Source of the DNA: Sphingobium sp.
GTDB lineage: Bacteria; Pseudomonadota; Alphaproteobacteria; Sphingomonadales; Sphingomonadaceae
DNA: 64,000 nt
Assembly: GCA_009360885.1 (NCBI GenBank)
Contig: SPEL01000005.1
Location: 291,157 to 355,156 of the forward strand
Direction: 5' to 3'
Shown here: positions 7,767 through 16,177 of the stretch, piece by piece
How the letters are laid out: the number at the start of each line of letters is the position of its first letter
How positions within the stretch are numbered: position 1 is the first letter of the stretch
Translations under genes and position numbers: made by a program
The notes under the pieces: generated by a model
The model's database searches: none
What the model saw: only the letters and a program-made list of their open reading frames with translations
What the model was told of the DNA's origin: nothing

Positions 7767-8867
7767 TCATTGCAATTCCACGCCCCATTGTCGGGCAGCT
7801 TCCACGCCGCCATCGCCCGCGCCCACTGGCGGCCCCTGAATGGCACCCGGCGTCACAGACAGACGCGGCGCGGGGGCAGGGTGCTGCACATCATCCATTG
7901 CAACAAAGGCCTCACGCGCCTTGTTATGGGGATGATGGCGGGCCTCTGACATATTCAGCACCGGGGCAAAGCAGGCGTCGCCGCCCTCAAATAGCACCGT
8001 CCATTCATCCCGCGTTTTTGTCGCGATGATGCCAGCCAGCTTCTGTTTGAGGTACGGCCAGTTTTCCTGCGTCATCTGGCCATCAAAATCCGCATCCTGC
8101 ATATCCGCGATGCGCCGCAATTCCGCATAAAATTGCGGTTCAATCGCCCCCAGAGCAATCCAGTTACCATCTGAACATTGATAGCAATTATAGAAATGCG
8201 CCCCCCCATCGATGATGTTGACGCCGCGCTCATCACGCCAGCTACCGCGCGCCTGATGGCCATAGAGCATCCCCATCAGGCCAATGGTGCCGTCACTCAT
8301 CGCGCAATCAATAACCTGCCCCTGCCCGGTGTGTTCGGCATGGCGCAATGCCGCCAGAACACCAAAGGCCAGATAGAGCGCCCCGCCGCCAAAATCCCCA
8401 ACAAGATTAAGCGGCGGCACCGGGCGTTCCGTCGTGCCGATAGCGTGCAACGCCCCGGTAATCGCAATGTAATTTATGTCATGCCCCGCCATATGGGCAT
8501 AAGGGCCATATTGGCCCCAGCCCGTCATCCGCCCGTAAACGAGGCGGGGATTACGGGATAAGGCTATGTCAGGGGCCAACCCCAATCGCTCCATCACGCC
8601 GGGACGATATCCTTCGATGAGGACATCTGCCTTCTCTATCAGACGCAGAATATTTTCCTGCCCCTCCGGGCTTTTCATATCAACGACGAGAGAACGGCGG
8701 CCCCGCGTTTCGACCATATATTTATCGTAGACGGCACCGGGCCTGTCGATACGCAGAACATCCGCCCCCATATCAGACAGCATCATCCCGCAAACCGGCA
8801 CCGGGCCGATCCCTGCAAATTCCAGCACCTTCACACCGGCGAGCGCGCCGCCTGATTCCGCAACCAT
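7767..8867 (-). CDS. CaiB/BaiF class III CoA-transferase family, alpha-methylacyl-CoA racemase-like
   Basis: A 366-aa member of the CaiB/BaiF family that most resembles alpha-methylacyl-CoA racemase (AMACR). It opens with the AMACR-type LAGVKVLEFAGIGPVPVCGMM and ADVLRIDRPG. His129 in AGHDINYIA and Asp158 in VGDFGGGALYL correspond to the acid-base pair of mycobacterial MCR (H126/D156). AMACR epimerises the 2-methyl centre of branched acyl-CoAs so that beta-oxidation can proceed. It overlaps the upstream acyl-CoA ligase by one base (TGATG), so the ligase probably supplies its substrate. This points to a 2-methyl-branched carboxylic acid such as a terpenoid, steroid side chain or aryl-propionate-type acid; CoA transfer instead of racemisation is the alternative. 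Confidence 0.87.
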   Translation of the reverse strand: MVAESGGALAGVKVLEFAGIGPVPVCGMMLSDMGADVLRIDRPGAVYDKYMVETRGRRSLVVDMKSPEGQENILRLIEKADVLIEGYRPGVMERLGLAPDIALSRNPRLVYGRMTGWGQYGPYAHMAGHDINYIAITGALHAIGTTERPVPPLNLVGDFGGGALYLAFGVLAALRHAEHTGQGQVIDCAMSDGTIGLMGMLYGHQARGSWRDERGVNIIDGGAHFYNCYQCSDGNWIALGAIEPQFYAELRRIADMQDADFDGQMTQENWPYLKQKLAGIIATKTRDEWTVLFEGGDACFAPVLNMSEARHHPHNKAREAFVAMDDVQHPAPAPRLSVTPGAIQGPPVGAGDGGVEAARQWGVELQ

Positions 8868-10456
8868 CAGCCCATCTCCAGCTTCGTGCGGCGCATCAAA
8901 ATGCCTGCCTTTTCACGGTCCCAGCAATCATCGCGGATGCCTTCGTCCCGCAACCGATGCTTTTCAATTTTCTGGGTGGGCGTGCGGGGAAATTCATCAA
9001 CCACCCGGATGAAACGCGGAATCATATGATGTGCAATTTCGCCTTTCAGAAAATCCATCAACGCTAGCGGGTCAAAATTGTCAGGCTGGCGCACCCGTAG
9101 CACCGCAAGAATTTCCTGCTCCGTTCCATCTGGCGCCGGGACACCAACAGCCGCCGCCTCCATAATATCATCATAGCCAAGCAGCGCGCTTTCCACCTCA
9201 AAGGAGGATATATTCTCCCCCCGCCGCCGGATGGAATCCCGCGCACGATCAATAAAATGATAATGGCCCAGATCATCACGGCGGAACATATCGCCACTAT
9301 GGAACCAGCCATTGCGCCATGCCGATGCGGTCGCCTTATCATCATTGAGATAGCCATGGCTGATCGTCCATGGCCGTTCCATTCTAAGGACCAGTTCCCC
9401 GGTTTCTCCCGCAACGACTTCTTCATCACAGGCATCAACCAAACGGAGTTCCACACCCGGCGATGGCACACCGCATGTCCCGGAAACCTTCGGATTAGGC
9501 CCGCAAAAAAGGGGAACGGCCAGCTCGCTCATATTATATTCGGTGTACACATCGACACCAAAACGATCGGCAAAGCGCATCGCAGCCGGGCCATAAGGCG
9601 CGATTATCACGGTCCTGAGGCTGTGATTTTTATCCTCCGGCGACGGCTCCGTCGCATTAAGGAAATCTACCATCGAACCAAGCAGGCCGGTTGTGGTCAC
9701 CGCATATTCGTTCACAATTGACCAGAAACGACTGGTGCTGAAACCATTCTGCACGACGACTGATCCGCCATGAAATAACGCCCAGAACAGGCCATAAACC
9801 CCACCGACATGGTAAAATGGCATTGCCGTCAGGTTCCGATCCTGCGGCCCGATATTGCGAAACCCCAATGCCGCAGTCCGGCCATGACGATAGCTGGAGA
9901 GAACGCCCTTTGCCGGCCCGGTCGTACCAGAGGTATAAATAACCATCTGAGTGTCATGGTCCGCCACCTGTTTCTCAGGCGGCTGCACAATATCAGCATC
10001 ACCGCGCAGCATTGTATCTTCGATGATTTCCAGACCGGCCACAGATGCCCTGTCCGTGCCCAGAACAATTGCTTTCTCCAGCTTTCCACAATCAATATCG
10101 GTCAGCCTGTCCATCAACCCGCCATGCAATATCATATGCCGGGCGTTGGAATGGCGAATGATATGCGCCAGACTAGCCCCGCGATAATTCGGATTTACCG
10201 GAACATATATTGCCCCCAGATAAGCGAGCGCGAAGATAGTCGCCACAGCCGTGGGTGAATTGGGCTGCCAGCTCAGGACATAATCCCCTTGCCTCACGCC
10301 GATTTGCTGCAATCCCTGTGCCATTGCCCGGGCGATGTGGCGTACATCCCTCCATGTCCATCGCGGCCCGTCCACGAACAGAATCGCTTCTTCATCGGGA
10401 CATTCCGCTGCCCTCTGTTCCAATAAATGGACAAAATAGGGGTAGTTTTTATTCAT
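8867..10456 (-). CDS. AMP-dependent acyl-CoA synthetase/ligase
   Basis: A 529-aa ANL-superfamily enzyme that activates a carboxylic acid to its CoA thioester through an acyl-adenylate. The P-loop-like signature YTSGTTGPAKGV lies near residue 172, followed by the YTEYNMSE region (A5), WFHSGDMFRRDDLGHYHFIDRARDSIRRRGENIS (A7-A8, given here as positions about 390-425), and the terminal catalytic lysine region PRTPTQKIEKHRLR. It leads the leftward operon with the AMACR-like gene and the NTF2-like gene. Its promoter region (10457-10729) is shared with the divergent PcaC-like gene and contains the best copy of the GntR-type operator. The substrate is unknown. Confidence 0.92.
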   Translation of the reverse strand: MNKNYPYFVHLLEQRAAECPDEEAILFVDGPRWTWRDVRHIARAMAQGLQQIGVRQGDYVLSWQPNSPTAVATIFALAYLGAIYVPVNPNYRGASLAHIIRHSNARHMILHGGLMDRLTDIDCGKLEKAIVLGTDRASVAGLEIIEDTMLRGDADIVQPPEKQVADHDTQMVIYTSGTTGPAKGVLSSYRHGRTAALGFRNIGPQDRNLTAMPFYHVGGVYGLFWALFHGGSVVVQNGFSTSRFWSIVNEYAVTTTGLLGSMVDFLNATEPSPEDKNHSLRTVIIAPYGPAAMRFADRFGVDVYTEYNMSELAVPLFCGPNPKVSGTCGVPSPGVELRLVDACDEEVVAGETGELVLRMERPWTISHGYLNDDKATASAWRNGWFHSGDMFRRDDLGHYHFIDRARDSIRRRGENISSFEVESALLGYDDIMEAAAVGVPAPDGTEQEILAVLRVRQPDNFDPLALMDFLKGEIAHHMIPRFIRVVDEFPRTPTQKIEKHRLRDEGIRDDCWDREKAGILMRRTKLEMG

Positions 10457-10644
10457 TCACCCTCACCCTTCATGGCCCGGAATATCCGCCGCGCACATAA
10501 GAAGGCAGCACATATTCTGGCACCATCCTCACCCAGAGACACACAGACTTATCCGTACATTTATTGTTTTGAAAATAAGCATCGAATTGAATTGATGACA
10601 AGATTTTTATCAGAAATGAACTGTTTTTCGGTAATCTGTTGCAA

Positions 10645-10660
10645 ACTTGGCCGGACAAGT
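10645..10660. promoter_or_regulatory. Putative GntR-family operator, copy 5 (best match)
   Basis: ACTTGGCCGGACAAGT fits the palindrome ACTTGNCCGGNCAAGT at every defined base. It lies between the divergent ligase operon (start 10456) and the PcaC-like gene (start 10730), so one site could control both and tie them to the GntR gene 7 kb away. Confidence 0.65.
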
Positions 10661-10729
10661 GATAGGCATTAAGCGGTCGCTGAATACACCAATGCACACC
10701 AGCGCAAACGAAATGACGAAAGGAAAACC

Positions 10730-11113
10730 ATGTCTAGCGAGGCATATGAAAGAGGTCTGGCACTTCGTAAGGAAGTTCTGGGCGCAGACTATGTAGAGCG
10801 TTCATTCGCTAATGCTGATGAATTCAGCCGTCCTATGCAGGAATTATCGACCGAATATTGCTGGGGCACTATATGGTCCCGCCCCGGGCTGGCGCGTCGC
10901 GAAAGAAGCTTGCTGAATATCGGCATGATAAGCGCGCTCAACCGTCCGCATGAATTGAAACTGCATATCAAAGCAGCCCTGAATAACGGCCTAACCCGCG
11001 AAGAAATCCGCGAGGCTTTGCTGCAGGTAGCGGTATATTGCGGCGTGCCGGCTGGCCTTGATTCAACCCGCATCGCGCGCGAAGCCTTTGCCGAGGTGGA
11101 TGCCGCAGCCTGA
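10730..11113 (+). CDS. Carboxymuconolactone decarboxylase family protein (PcaC-like)
   Basis: A 127-aa all-helical protein whose whole length follows gamma-carboxymuconolactone decarboxylase (PcaC): YERGLALRKEVLG at the start, FANADEFSRP, WGTIWSRPGLARRERSLLNI in the middle, and the final helices with REALLQVAVYCGVPAG. It lacks the CxxC of the AhpD peroxidase branch, which supports a lyase-type role. PcaC itself acts in the beta-ketoadipate pathway, but no other pca genes are visible here, so a related lactone or beta-keto acid substrate is likely. AGGAAA precedes ATG 10730. It is followed after 22 bp by the serine-hydrolase gene, with which it probably forms an operon. Confidence 0.88.
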   Translation: MSSEAYERGLALRKEVLGADYVERSFANADEFSRPMQELSTEYCWGTIWSRPGLARRERSLLNIGMISALNRPHELKLHIKAALNNGLTREEIREALLQVAVYCGVPAGLDSTRIAREAFAEVDAAA

Positions 11114-11135
11114 TAATAATATAGAGAGGATGATT

Positions 11136-12311
11136 GTGAACATGCATAACCCGACGATTTCTGCTGCCCCCGGCCTGATACAGGACCGCCTCAACCATCT
11201 GGAAAATGTGGTGAAATCAGATGTTGAAAATGGGGCCTATTGGGGTGCCAGACTGATTGTTGCACGCCACGGTGAAATTGGCCTCGACGCCACAATCGGG
11301 TGGGCGGATAAAGAAAGAACGCGCCCGCTTGCGCATGACAGCGTGTTCACAATTTTCTCTATGACAAAGGCAATGACCAATATTTTGTGCCTGCGCGCAA
11401 TTGAAAATGGTCAGTTTTCTTTGGCGACAAAGGTTGCGGACGTCATCCCCGAATTTAAAGGCGGCCTGCGCGAACATATCACTGTTTTTCACCTGCTAAC
11501 CCATATGTCTGGCCTGCCGATGCTGTTTCTTTTGAAACCCGATATGCCCATCGACATTCTGGACGACACCATCCGGGTCGCTTGTGAAATTGTGCAGGCG
11601 ATCGAACCGGCAGGTGAAAAATGTAATTATTCGCCTATGTTGAACCAGCTTTTTCTGGGTGAAATATTGCGCCGGACAGACCCCAAAGGACGCGCCTATC
11701 GCGATATTGTGCGCGAAGATTTGCACGAACCGCTGGGTATGACGAGCAGCGCCATCGGCCTGCGCAAAGATTTAAAAGAACGGCATATTTTCCCCGATTT
11801 TCGTGGCAATGCACCGATTAATCACATCGGCAGCAGCGGCCTCGGTGAAAATGGTGCCTACCGCGAAGAATTTGCCGAAATGCCATGGGTTGGTGCAGTA
11901 TCTACGGCCCCTGATATTTTCCGTATGGCAGAAATGCTGCGTCAGGGCGGCACCCTTGGTGATGCACGCATCCTGTCACCCGCAATGGTGAAGAAAGCAC
12001 GCCAGTGCTATACCGGGGACAAGCCCAACGAGCTATATAAAACATTGGCCCACAAGGATCAGTGGGAAGTATCACCCGGCTATATCGGTCTGGGATTTTC
12101 GCTACGTGGCACCAAAATGACCAACCATATGTATGGTACACAGACGTCGCCCGAAACCTTTGGCAATTACGGCGCTGGCAGTACTATTTTCTGGGTTGAT
12201 CCGGAACTGGACATGACATTTGTTTGTCTGACAACCGGCCTCCTCGCATCTAACCCCAATATTGTGCGCTTCCATCGCCTTGCAGATATTGCCGTTTCCG
12301 CAGCGCGATAA
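11136..12311 (+). CDS. Serine hydrolase of the beta-lactamase (class C / family VIII esterase) fold
   Basis: About 391 aa. The nucleophile motif SMTK (Ser75, Lys78) and the motif-II Tyr in CNYSPMLNQLF fit the class C beta-lactamase / family VIII esterase fold; the third motif position is GNYGAGST rather than KTG, which is common in esterases. No signal peptide is seen, arguing for a cytoplasmic esterase rather than a resistance enzyme. The open frame extends upstream to 11058 inside the PcaC-like gene, but GAGAGGA (11124-11130) points to GTG 11136 or ATG 11142. It lies 22 bp after the PcaC-like gene and ends in a strong hairpin. It may hydrolyse an ester or lactone on the same pathway. Confidence 0.87.
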   Translation: MNMHNPTISAAPGLIQDRLNHLENVVKSDVENGAYWGARLIVARHGEIGLDATIGWADKERTRPLAHDSVFTIFSMTKAMTNILCLRAIENGQFSLATKVADVIPEFKGGLREHITVFHLLTHMSGLPMLFLLKPDMPIDILDDTIRVACEIVQAIEPAGEKCNYSPMLNQLFLGEILRRTDPKGRAYRDIVREDLHEPLGMTSSAIGLRKDLKERHIFPDFRGNAPINHIGSSGLGENGAYREEFAEMPWVGAVSTAPDIFRMAEMLRQGGTLGDARILSPAMVKKARQCYTGDKPNELYKTLAHKDQWEVSPGYIGLGFSLRGTKMTNHMYGTQTSPETFGNYGAGSTIFWVDPELDMTFVCLTTGLLASNPNIVRFHRLADIAVSAAR

Positions 12312-12324
12312 CCAGGCTTATTAC

Positions 12325-12361
12325 AACGACGCCCTGTTCTTTTCAGGTACAAGGCGTCGTT
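12325..12361 (+). terminator. Terminator hairpin after the serine hydrolase
   Basis: AACGACGCC (12325-12333) pairs with GGCGTCGTT (12353-12361), and CCTG/CAGG inside extend the stem. TATATC follows, so the T-tract is weak. Confidence 0.65.
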
Positions 12362-12439
12362 ATATCACTGTGGCGCTATTTGAGTATATCTGGTGACTGG
12401 TTCCAGCAGGCGGCGATGGTTGAACCATTCCGCCTCCGT

Positions 12440-12525
12440 CGGCTCACAATGCCCGTCGCGAAGATGAAGCTCTGAAGCAGAAATCAGACCGATTGGGAAT
12501 CAACTTTGCCAACGCGATCTAAATG
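12440..12525 (-). mobile_element. Decayed end of an IS5-family element
   Basis: Read on the minus strand, GATTCCCAATCGGTCTGATT and the following TTCTGCTTCA align with the left end of the IS5 copy at 39706 (GATCCCAATTTGCCTGATTT then CTGATTCA), and AGATCGCGTTGGCAAAGTT corresponds to the terminal repeat. A little further on, ACGGAGGCGGAATGG parallels the first codons of that transposase. No open frame survives. It lies in the 230-bp gap between the serine-hydrolase and HxlR genes. Confidence 0.5.
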
Positions 12526-12541
12526 ATGTTTTTCGGGGCAT

Positions 12542-12985
12542 TCAAAGTTCTTCACCATCATCGAAAAGCATTCGCGCTTGTTGAATTGGCACACGATGTC
12601 GCTCGACCCAGTTCAGCAAGCCATGGACCTCCCCCATCAAATTCTGCCCCATATCCGTCAGACAATAGCTAACCTTTGGCGGAATATCTGCGGTAGTTTT
12701 TCGCTCTACCAGTCCTTCACGCTCCAGCCCCCTCAATTTCAGGGTCATCATCCGCTGAGAAATTCTCTCTGTCTCACTCAGCCTGATTAATATTCGCCGC
12801 AAGTCAGTATGGCGCCAGGTGCCAAGTTCCAGCACCAACAGGATAAGGGTTGACCATTTATCCCCCAGCATCGCGAATATTTCACGCACAGGATCATGCC
12901 GTCCTGCCCCATTCATCTGCATGCTTCCGGCTAATTGCCTAATCCCCTCACGCAGATCTTCTCTGATATCTTCCAGATTAATCAT
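12542..12985 (-). CDS. HxlR family winged-helix transcriptional regulator
   Basis: A 147-aa regulator of the HxlR type. The winged helix lies at about residues 30-115: DPVREIFAMLGDKWSTLILLVL, the recognition region LSETERISQRMMTLKLRGLE and the wing with ADIPPKVSYCLTDMG. These proteins often sense small aromatic or electrophilic compounds. The open frame extends far upstream (to 13483) only as the complement of the divergent SDR gene; ATG 12985 is the first start consistent with the family's length. AAGGAGG lies about 15 bases upstream, rather far, and an in-frame ATG at 13012 just precedes it. It probably regulates the divergent SDR/desaturase-like operon; the intergenic palindrome ACAAATTTGT is a candidate site. 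Confidence 0.85.
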   Translation of the reverse strand: MINLEDIREDLREGIRQLAGSMQMNGAGRHDPVREIFAMLGDKWSTLILLVLELGTWRHTDLRRILIRLSETERISQRMMTLKLRGLEREGLVERKTTADIPPKVSYCLTDMGQNLMGEVHGLLNWVERHRVPIQQARMLFDDGEEL

Positions 12986-12989
12986 GGGT

Positions 12990-12999
12990 ACAAATTTGT
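12990..12999. promoter_or_regulatory. Palindrome in the HxlR/SDR divergent promoter
   Basis: ACAAATTTGT is a perfect 10-bp palindrome directly upstream of the HxlR start. It is short and AT-rich, so chance is possible, but its position suits an autoregulatory site. Confidence 0.3.
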
Positions 13000-13084
13000 G
13001 CCTCCTTCTCATGGGGTGGTCAAGCGCTATTGTCTTTGGCTGAGCGGTATCAGCCGCCAGATGGATAAGGAGAGGACCATTCAC

Positions 13085-13885
13085 ATGTATGATGCAACGC
13101 GTCTTACAGACAAGGTAGCAATAATTACCGGCGGAGCAGGAGGGATCGGTGCCGCAACGGCACGCCTCTTCAGCCAGCGTGGCGCACGGGTGGTTATTGC
13201 CGATATTGCCGGTGATCGGGCGCGGGCGGTAGCGGACGAGTTGCCAGATGCTTTGCCGGTCGAAGTAGACCTCGCCAGCGAAGATTCCATTATCGCCATG
13301 ATATCCGCCACAATTGCCCATTACGGCAAGCTGGACATCCTCGATAATAATGCTGCCCTGCTCGACCCGGATATGGGTCCGAAGGACATTGATATCGAGC
13401 ATATGGAAAGCAGCACCTGGGATCGCACCTATGCGGTCAATGTTCGCGGCACAATGATCGCCTGCCGCGAGGCTCTGCCACATTTGCGGTCAACGGGCGG
13501 CTGCATCATCAACACGGTCAGCAATCTTGCTCTACAGGGCCATGTTATTCAGGCCGCATATTCATCATCCAAAGCGGCGATTATTCAGATGACCAGATCC
13601 ATCGCGGCCAGCCACGGACGATCCGGTGTGCGTTGCAATGCTGTTGCACCGGGCATGACGATGACGCCCGCATTAAAGGCCGCTTTTCCAGAGCATCTGC
13701 GCCTGTTGGTGGAGGATGAAACGCTGCGAAACCAACTCGGAGCCCCCGAAGACATAGCAGAGGCTGTGGCGTTTCTGGCGTCAGATGCAGCACGCAACAT
13801 TACCGGGCAATTACTGGTGTGTGACGGAGGAGCCGCGAGCCATGTGCCGGGTTACACCGCATTTCGCACAGCAATGGGGTTTTAA
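13085..13885 (+). CDS. SDR family NAD(P)-dependent oxidoreductase
   Basis: A 266-aa classical SDR with TGGAGGIG at residues 14-21, the motif DNNAA replacing the usual NNAG near residue 92, active-site Ser in NTVSNLALQG, and YSSSK as the YxxxK motif. The end has LLVCDGGAASHVPGYTA. ATG 13085 is preferred over upstream in-frame starts because AAGGAGAGG lies nine bases before it. It is divergent from the HxlR gene and three bases before the phytoene-desaturase-like gene, so it leads that operon. It is likely to oxidise an alcohol or cis-diol in the second catabolic block. Confidence 0.9.
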   Translation: MYDATRLTDKVAIITGGAGGIGAATARLFSQRGARVVIADIAGDRARAVADELPDALPVEVDLASEDSIIAMISATIAHYGKLDILDNNAALLDPDMGPKDIDIEHMESSTWDRTYAVNVRGTMIACREALPHLRSTGGCIINTVSNLALQGHVIQAAYSSSKAAIIQMTRSIAASHGRSGVRCNAVAPGMTMTPALKAAFPEHLRLLVEDETLRNQLGAPEDIAEAVAFLASDAARNITGQLLVCDGGAASHVPGYTAFRTAMGF

Positions 13886-13888
13886 ATA

Positions 13889-15475
13889 ATGAGCTATGAT
13901 ATTGTTGTGATGGGTGCAGGCCATAACGGACTGACAGCGGCCGCCTATATGGCGAAGGCAGGCAAAAAGGTTCTCGTTCTGGAGAGCAAGCCTTTTTATG
14001 GGGGCGGGGTATCCACCCGTGAACTGATTCGCCCGGGATATTGGCATGATGAGCATTCCGCAGTGCATATCATGATTCAGGGTAATCCGATGCTGCGGGA
14101 TGATGAACTGGGCCTGCTGTCGAAATTTGGCCTGGAATATCACTATCCCGATCTGGTGCATGTTAGCATATGGGAAGACGGCACGGTTATCCGTAGCTAT
14201 AAGGATCTGGATCGCACTTGTAACGAACTGGCGCAGGTTACGTCGGAAAAAGACGCCGAAGCATATCGCAGATTTGTGAAAATGAGCATGGCCGCATTAC
14301 CCATGCTGGTTTCCGGCCTGTACACCCCGCCTTTTCCACTCGGCGCTTTCGTCGCAATGATGGACCAGTCCGATGAAGGGCGCTTCTTGCTGGATATGAT
14401 GCAGCGTTCAGCAATGGATGTCGTGTCGCAATATTTCGACAGCGAATTGCTGCGCGTACACATTGTGCGTCTGGTCACAGAAAATTTGCAAATGCCTGAT
14501 GAACTGGGGACAGGCATGGGGGCGTTTGTCATGCCCGGCATCATCCACACTTATGGCTGTTCCCGTCCGATCGGGGGGTCTGGCCAGCTAAGCCATGCTC
14601 TGGTCCGGGCGATTGAGTATATGGGCGGCGAGGTACGTGTGAATGCCCCCGTCCGGCGCATATTGGTCTCCGGCGGCAAGGCGATTGGCGCAGAACTGGA
14701 AAATGGTGAGCAGATACTCGCCAAAGATGGCGTCATCGGTACAATTCATCCGCACCGCCTGCGCCAATTTGTAAGCGAGGCACCCGAACCGGTATTACAG
14801 CGTGCGGAACGTGTCACCCAGTCAACATTCTCTATCAATCTGACACATGCCATATTGAAGGAACGTCTTGAGCTGAAAGTTGGCAATGACTGCAACGCAG
14901 TGATGACGGAGTTCATGGATTTCTATGACATGCGAGACATGTGTCTGGAGTTCGATAAGCTGCGCCGGGGCGAAGTATCCCCTCGCCTGATTGCTGGCGG
15001 AGACACCACCGTTTTCGATACAAGCAGAGCGCCGGAAGGGGGAGGCGTCCTATATGGCGTTAATTTTGCGCCCTATCATCTTCATGATGGCGGGGCCGCC
15101 GCATGGGATGAGCAAAAGGTGGAGCATAGTGATCGCTCACTAGCCCAGCTTCGGAAATTCTTCAAAAATCTGGATGATGACAATATCATGGGGCGCAAGG
15201 TCTGCTCTCCACTCGATCATGAACGAGGCAGCCCCAATTCCATGGCGGAGGGAGACGCCCATGGCTGTGCGCCTTTCTTTTATCAATCAATGGGGCACCG
15301 CCCTACACCCGATTTGGGCAGCTTCCGTGTACCATCTGTAGGTGGGCTCTATCTGACGGGACCATTCATGCACCCCGGCGGCGGCGTATTTGGTGCAGGC
15401 AGGGCAACAGCCATCCAAATGATGGACGACATGGGCATCAATTTTGACCAAGTTTGTGGGGAGGCCATTCGATGA
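13889..15475 (+). CDS. FAD-dependent oxidoreductase, phytoene-desaturase-like
   Basis: A 528-aa flavoprotein of the phytoene desaturase / PYROXD2-like branch. It has a strong N-terminal dinucleotide motif DIVVMGAGHNGLTAAAYMAKAGKKVLVLE (residues 4-32; Gly-rich core GAGHNG), the substrate-side GGGVSTRELIRPG, and the C-terminal FAD signature GGLYLTGPFMHPGGGVFGAGRATAIQMM. Carotenoid genes are absent, so a carotenoid role is unlikely. In sphingomonad catabolic clusters such proteins are thought to desaturate or rearomatise alicyclic intermediates; that is inference. It follows the SDR by three bases and its stop overlaps the next small gene (ATGA), so the three are one operon. Confidence 0.85.
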   Translation: MSYDIVVMGAGHNGLTAAAYMAKAGKKVLVLESKPFYGGGVSTRELIRPGYWHDEHSAVHIMIQGNPMLRDDELGLLSKFGLEYHYPDLVHVSIWEDGTVIRSYKDLDRTCNELAQVTSEKDAEAYRRFVKMSMAALPMLVSGLYTPPFPLGAFVAMMDQSDEGRFLLDMMQRSAMDVVSQYFDSELLRVHIVRLVTENLQMPDELGTGMGAFVMPGIIHTYGCSRPIGGSGQLSHALVRAIEYMGGEVRVNAPVRRILVSGGKAIGAELENGEQILAKDGVIGTIHPHRLRQFVSEAPEPVLQRAERVTQSTFSINLTHAILKERLELKVGNDCNAVMTEFMDFYDMRDMCLEFDKLRRGEVSPRLIAGGDTTVFDTSRAPEGGGVLYGVNFAPYHLHDGGAAAWDEQKVEHSDRSLAQLRKFFKNLDDDNIMGRKVCSPLDHERGSPNSMAEGDAHGCAPFFYQSMGHRPTPDLGSFRVPSVGGLYLTGPFMHPGGGVFGAGRATAIQMMDDMGINFDQVCGEAIR

Positions 15476-15705
15476 AAATGGATAAAAAGGCACCAGAAGC
15501 GCGGATTTTTGACGGTCAAAACAAAGAATTGATGACCATTCGGAAAATAGAAAGGGAAGACAATAGCATCGTCATTCGTGGAAAGATATTTGGCGCAATG
15601 CCAATGGTGGCAAAGCTGACACCAGAAGAAGCCCGCGCAGCGTTAAAAATACTCGATAGAAAGACGATTTTATTTCTAATAACTCTCTTATTCCGAAAAT
15701 CCTAA
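15472..15705 (+). CDS. Small conserved-looking protein of unknown function
   Basis: A 77-aa protein not recognised by family. The ATG at 15472 overlaps the stop of the desaturase-like gene by four bases, a sign of coupled translation and of a real gene. The sequence is basic at the start, then has strand-like DNSIVIRGKIFGAMPMVAKL, a helix TPEEARAALKILDR and a hydrophobic end ILFLITLLF that could touch the membrane. No cysteine or metal motif is seen. It may be a small partner of the flavoprotein. A further in-frame start at 15478 (MDKKAPEA) is possible. Confidence 0.65.
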   Translation: MKMDKKAPEARIFDGQNKELMTIRKIEREDNSIVIRGKIFGAMPMVAKLTPEEARAALKILDRKTILFLITLLFRKS

Positions 15706-15845
15706 CAATGATGGCATTGCCTGATTAATATTACGGCAATACTGGATGAAAACATGGTTCGGGCGGAATAAATGCCCGGACCATCCTCATCATAAGTGTT
15801 CTCAATCCAATTATAAAATTCCACAATATGTACCATGAGGTAGAA

Positions 15846-16163
15846 ATGATTTCTATTTTAGTGATTGATAGAGAGGGGAAGAGCCATAACATCGAGGCTG
15901 CGGACGGCTCTTCTTTAATGGAAGCTGTTCGCGATGGAGGCATTTCTGAAATGCTGGCCCTATGTGGCGGCTGCCTGTCCTGCGCAACATGCCATGTCTA
16001 TGTAGAGGCGGATAGGTTTGATAGCTTACCATCAATGTCGGATGATGAAAACGACCTACTGGATAGTTCCGACCATCGCACGGCCTATTCACGATTGGCC
16101 TGCCAAATCATGATGGACCACACATTAGAAGGCATGAATATCAATCTCGCGCCAGAAGAATAG
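15846..16163 (+). CDS. [2Fe-2S] ferredoxin, adrenodoxin/putidaredoxin type
   Basis: A 105-aa plant-fold ferredoxin of the adrenodoxin class. The cluster ligands are C-x5-C-x2-C in [13 protein letters not shown] with the fourth Cys in LACQ, and there is an extra Cys inside the loop (CGGC). Its length equals that of DdmB, the ferredoxin of dicamba O-demethylase. The ATG 15846 is chosen because GAGG lies six bases upstream. It sits 140 bp after the small gene and before a clean terminator. It can carry electrons to a Rieske oxygenase or a P450; three Rieske oxygenases without their own reductase lie at 55.8-63.3 kb. No ferredoxin reductase is visible in the window. Confidence 0.92.
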   Translation: MISILVIDREGKSHNIEAADGSSLMEAVRDGGISEMLALCGGCLSCATCHVYVEADRFDSLPSMSDDENDLLDSSDHRTAYSRLACQIMMDHTLEGMNINLAPEE

Positions 16164-16177
16164 GGCGAAGCTATTAC

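Noticed and set aside
11136-12311. Reading the beta-lactamase-fold protein as an antibiotic-resistance gene
   Set aside because: No signal peptide and no KTG motif, and it sits with catabolic genes; an esterase is more likely.
12986-13483. N-terminal extension of the HxlR frame to 313 codons
   Set aside because: The added part is complementary to the SDR gene and resembles no regulator domain.
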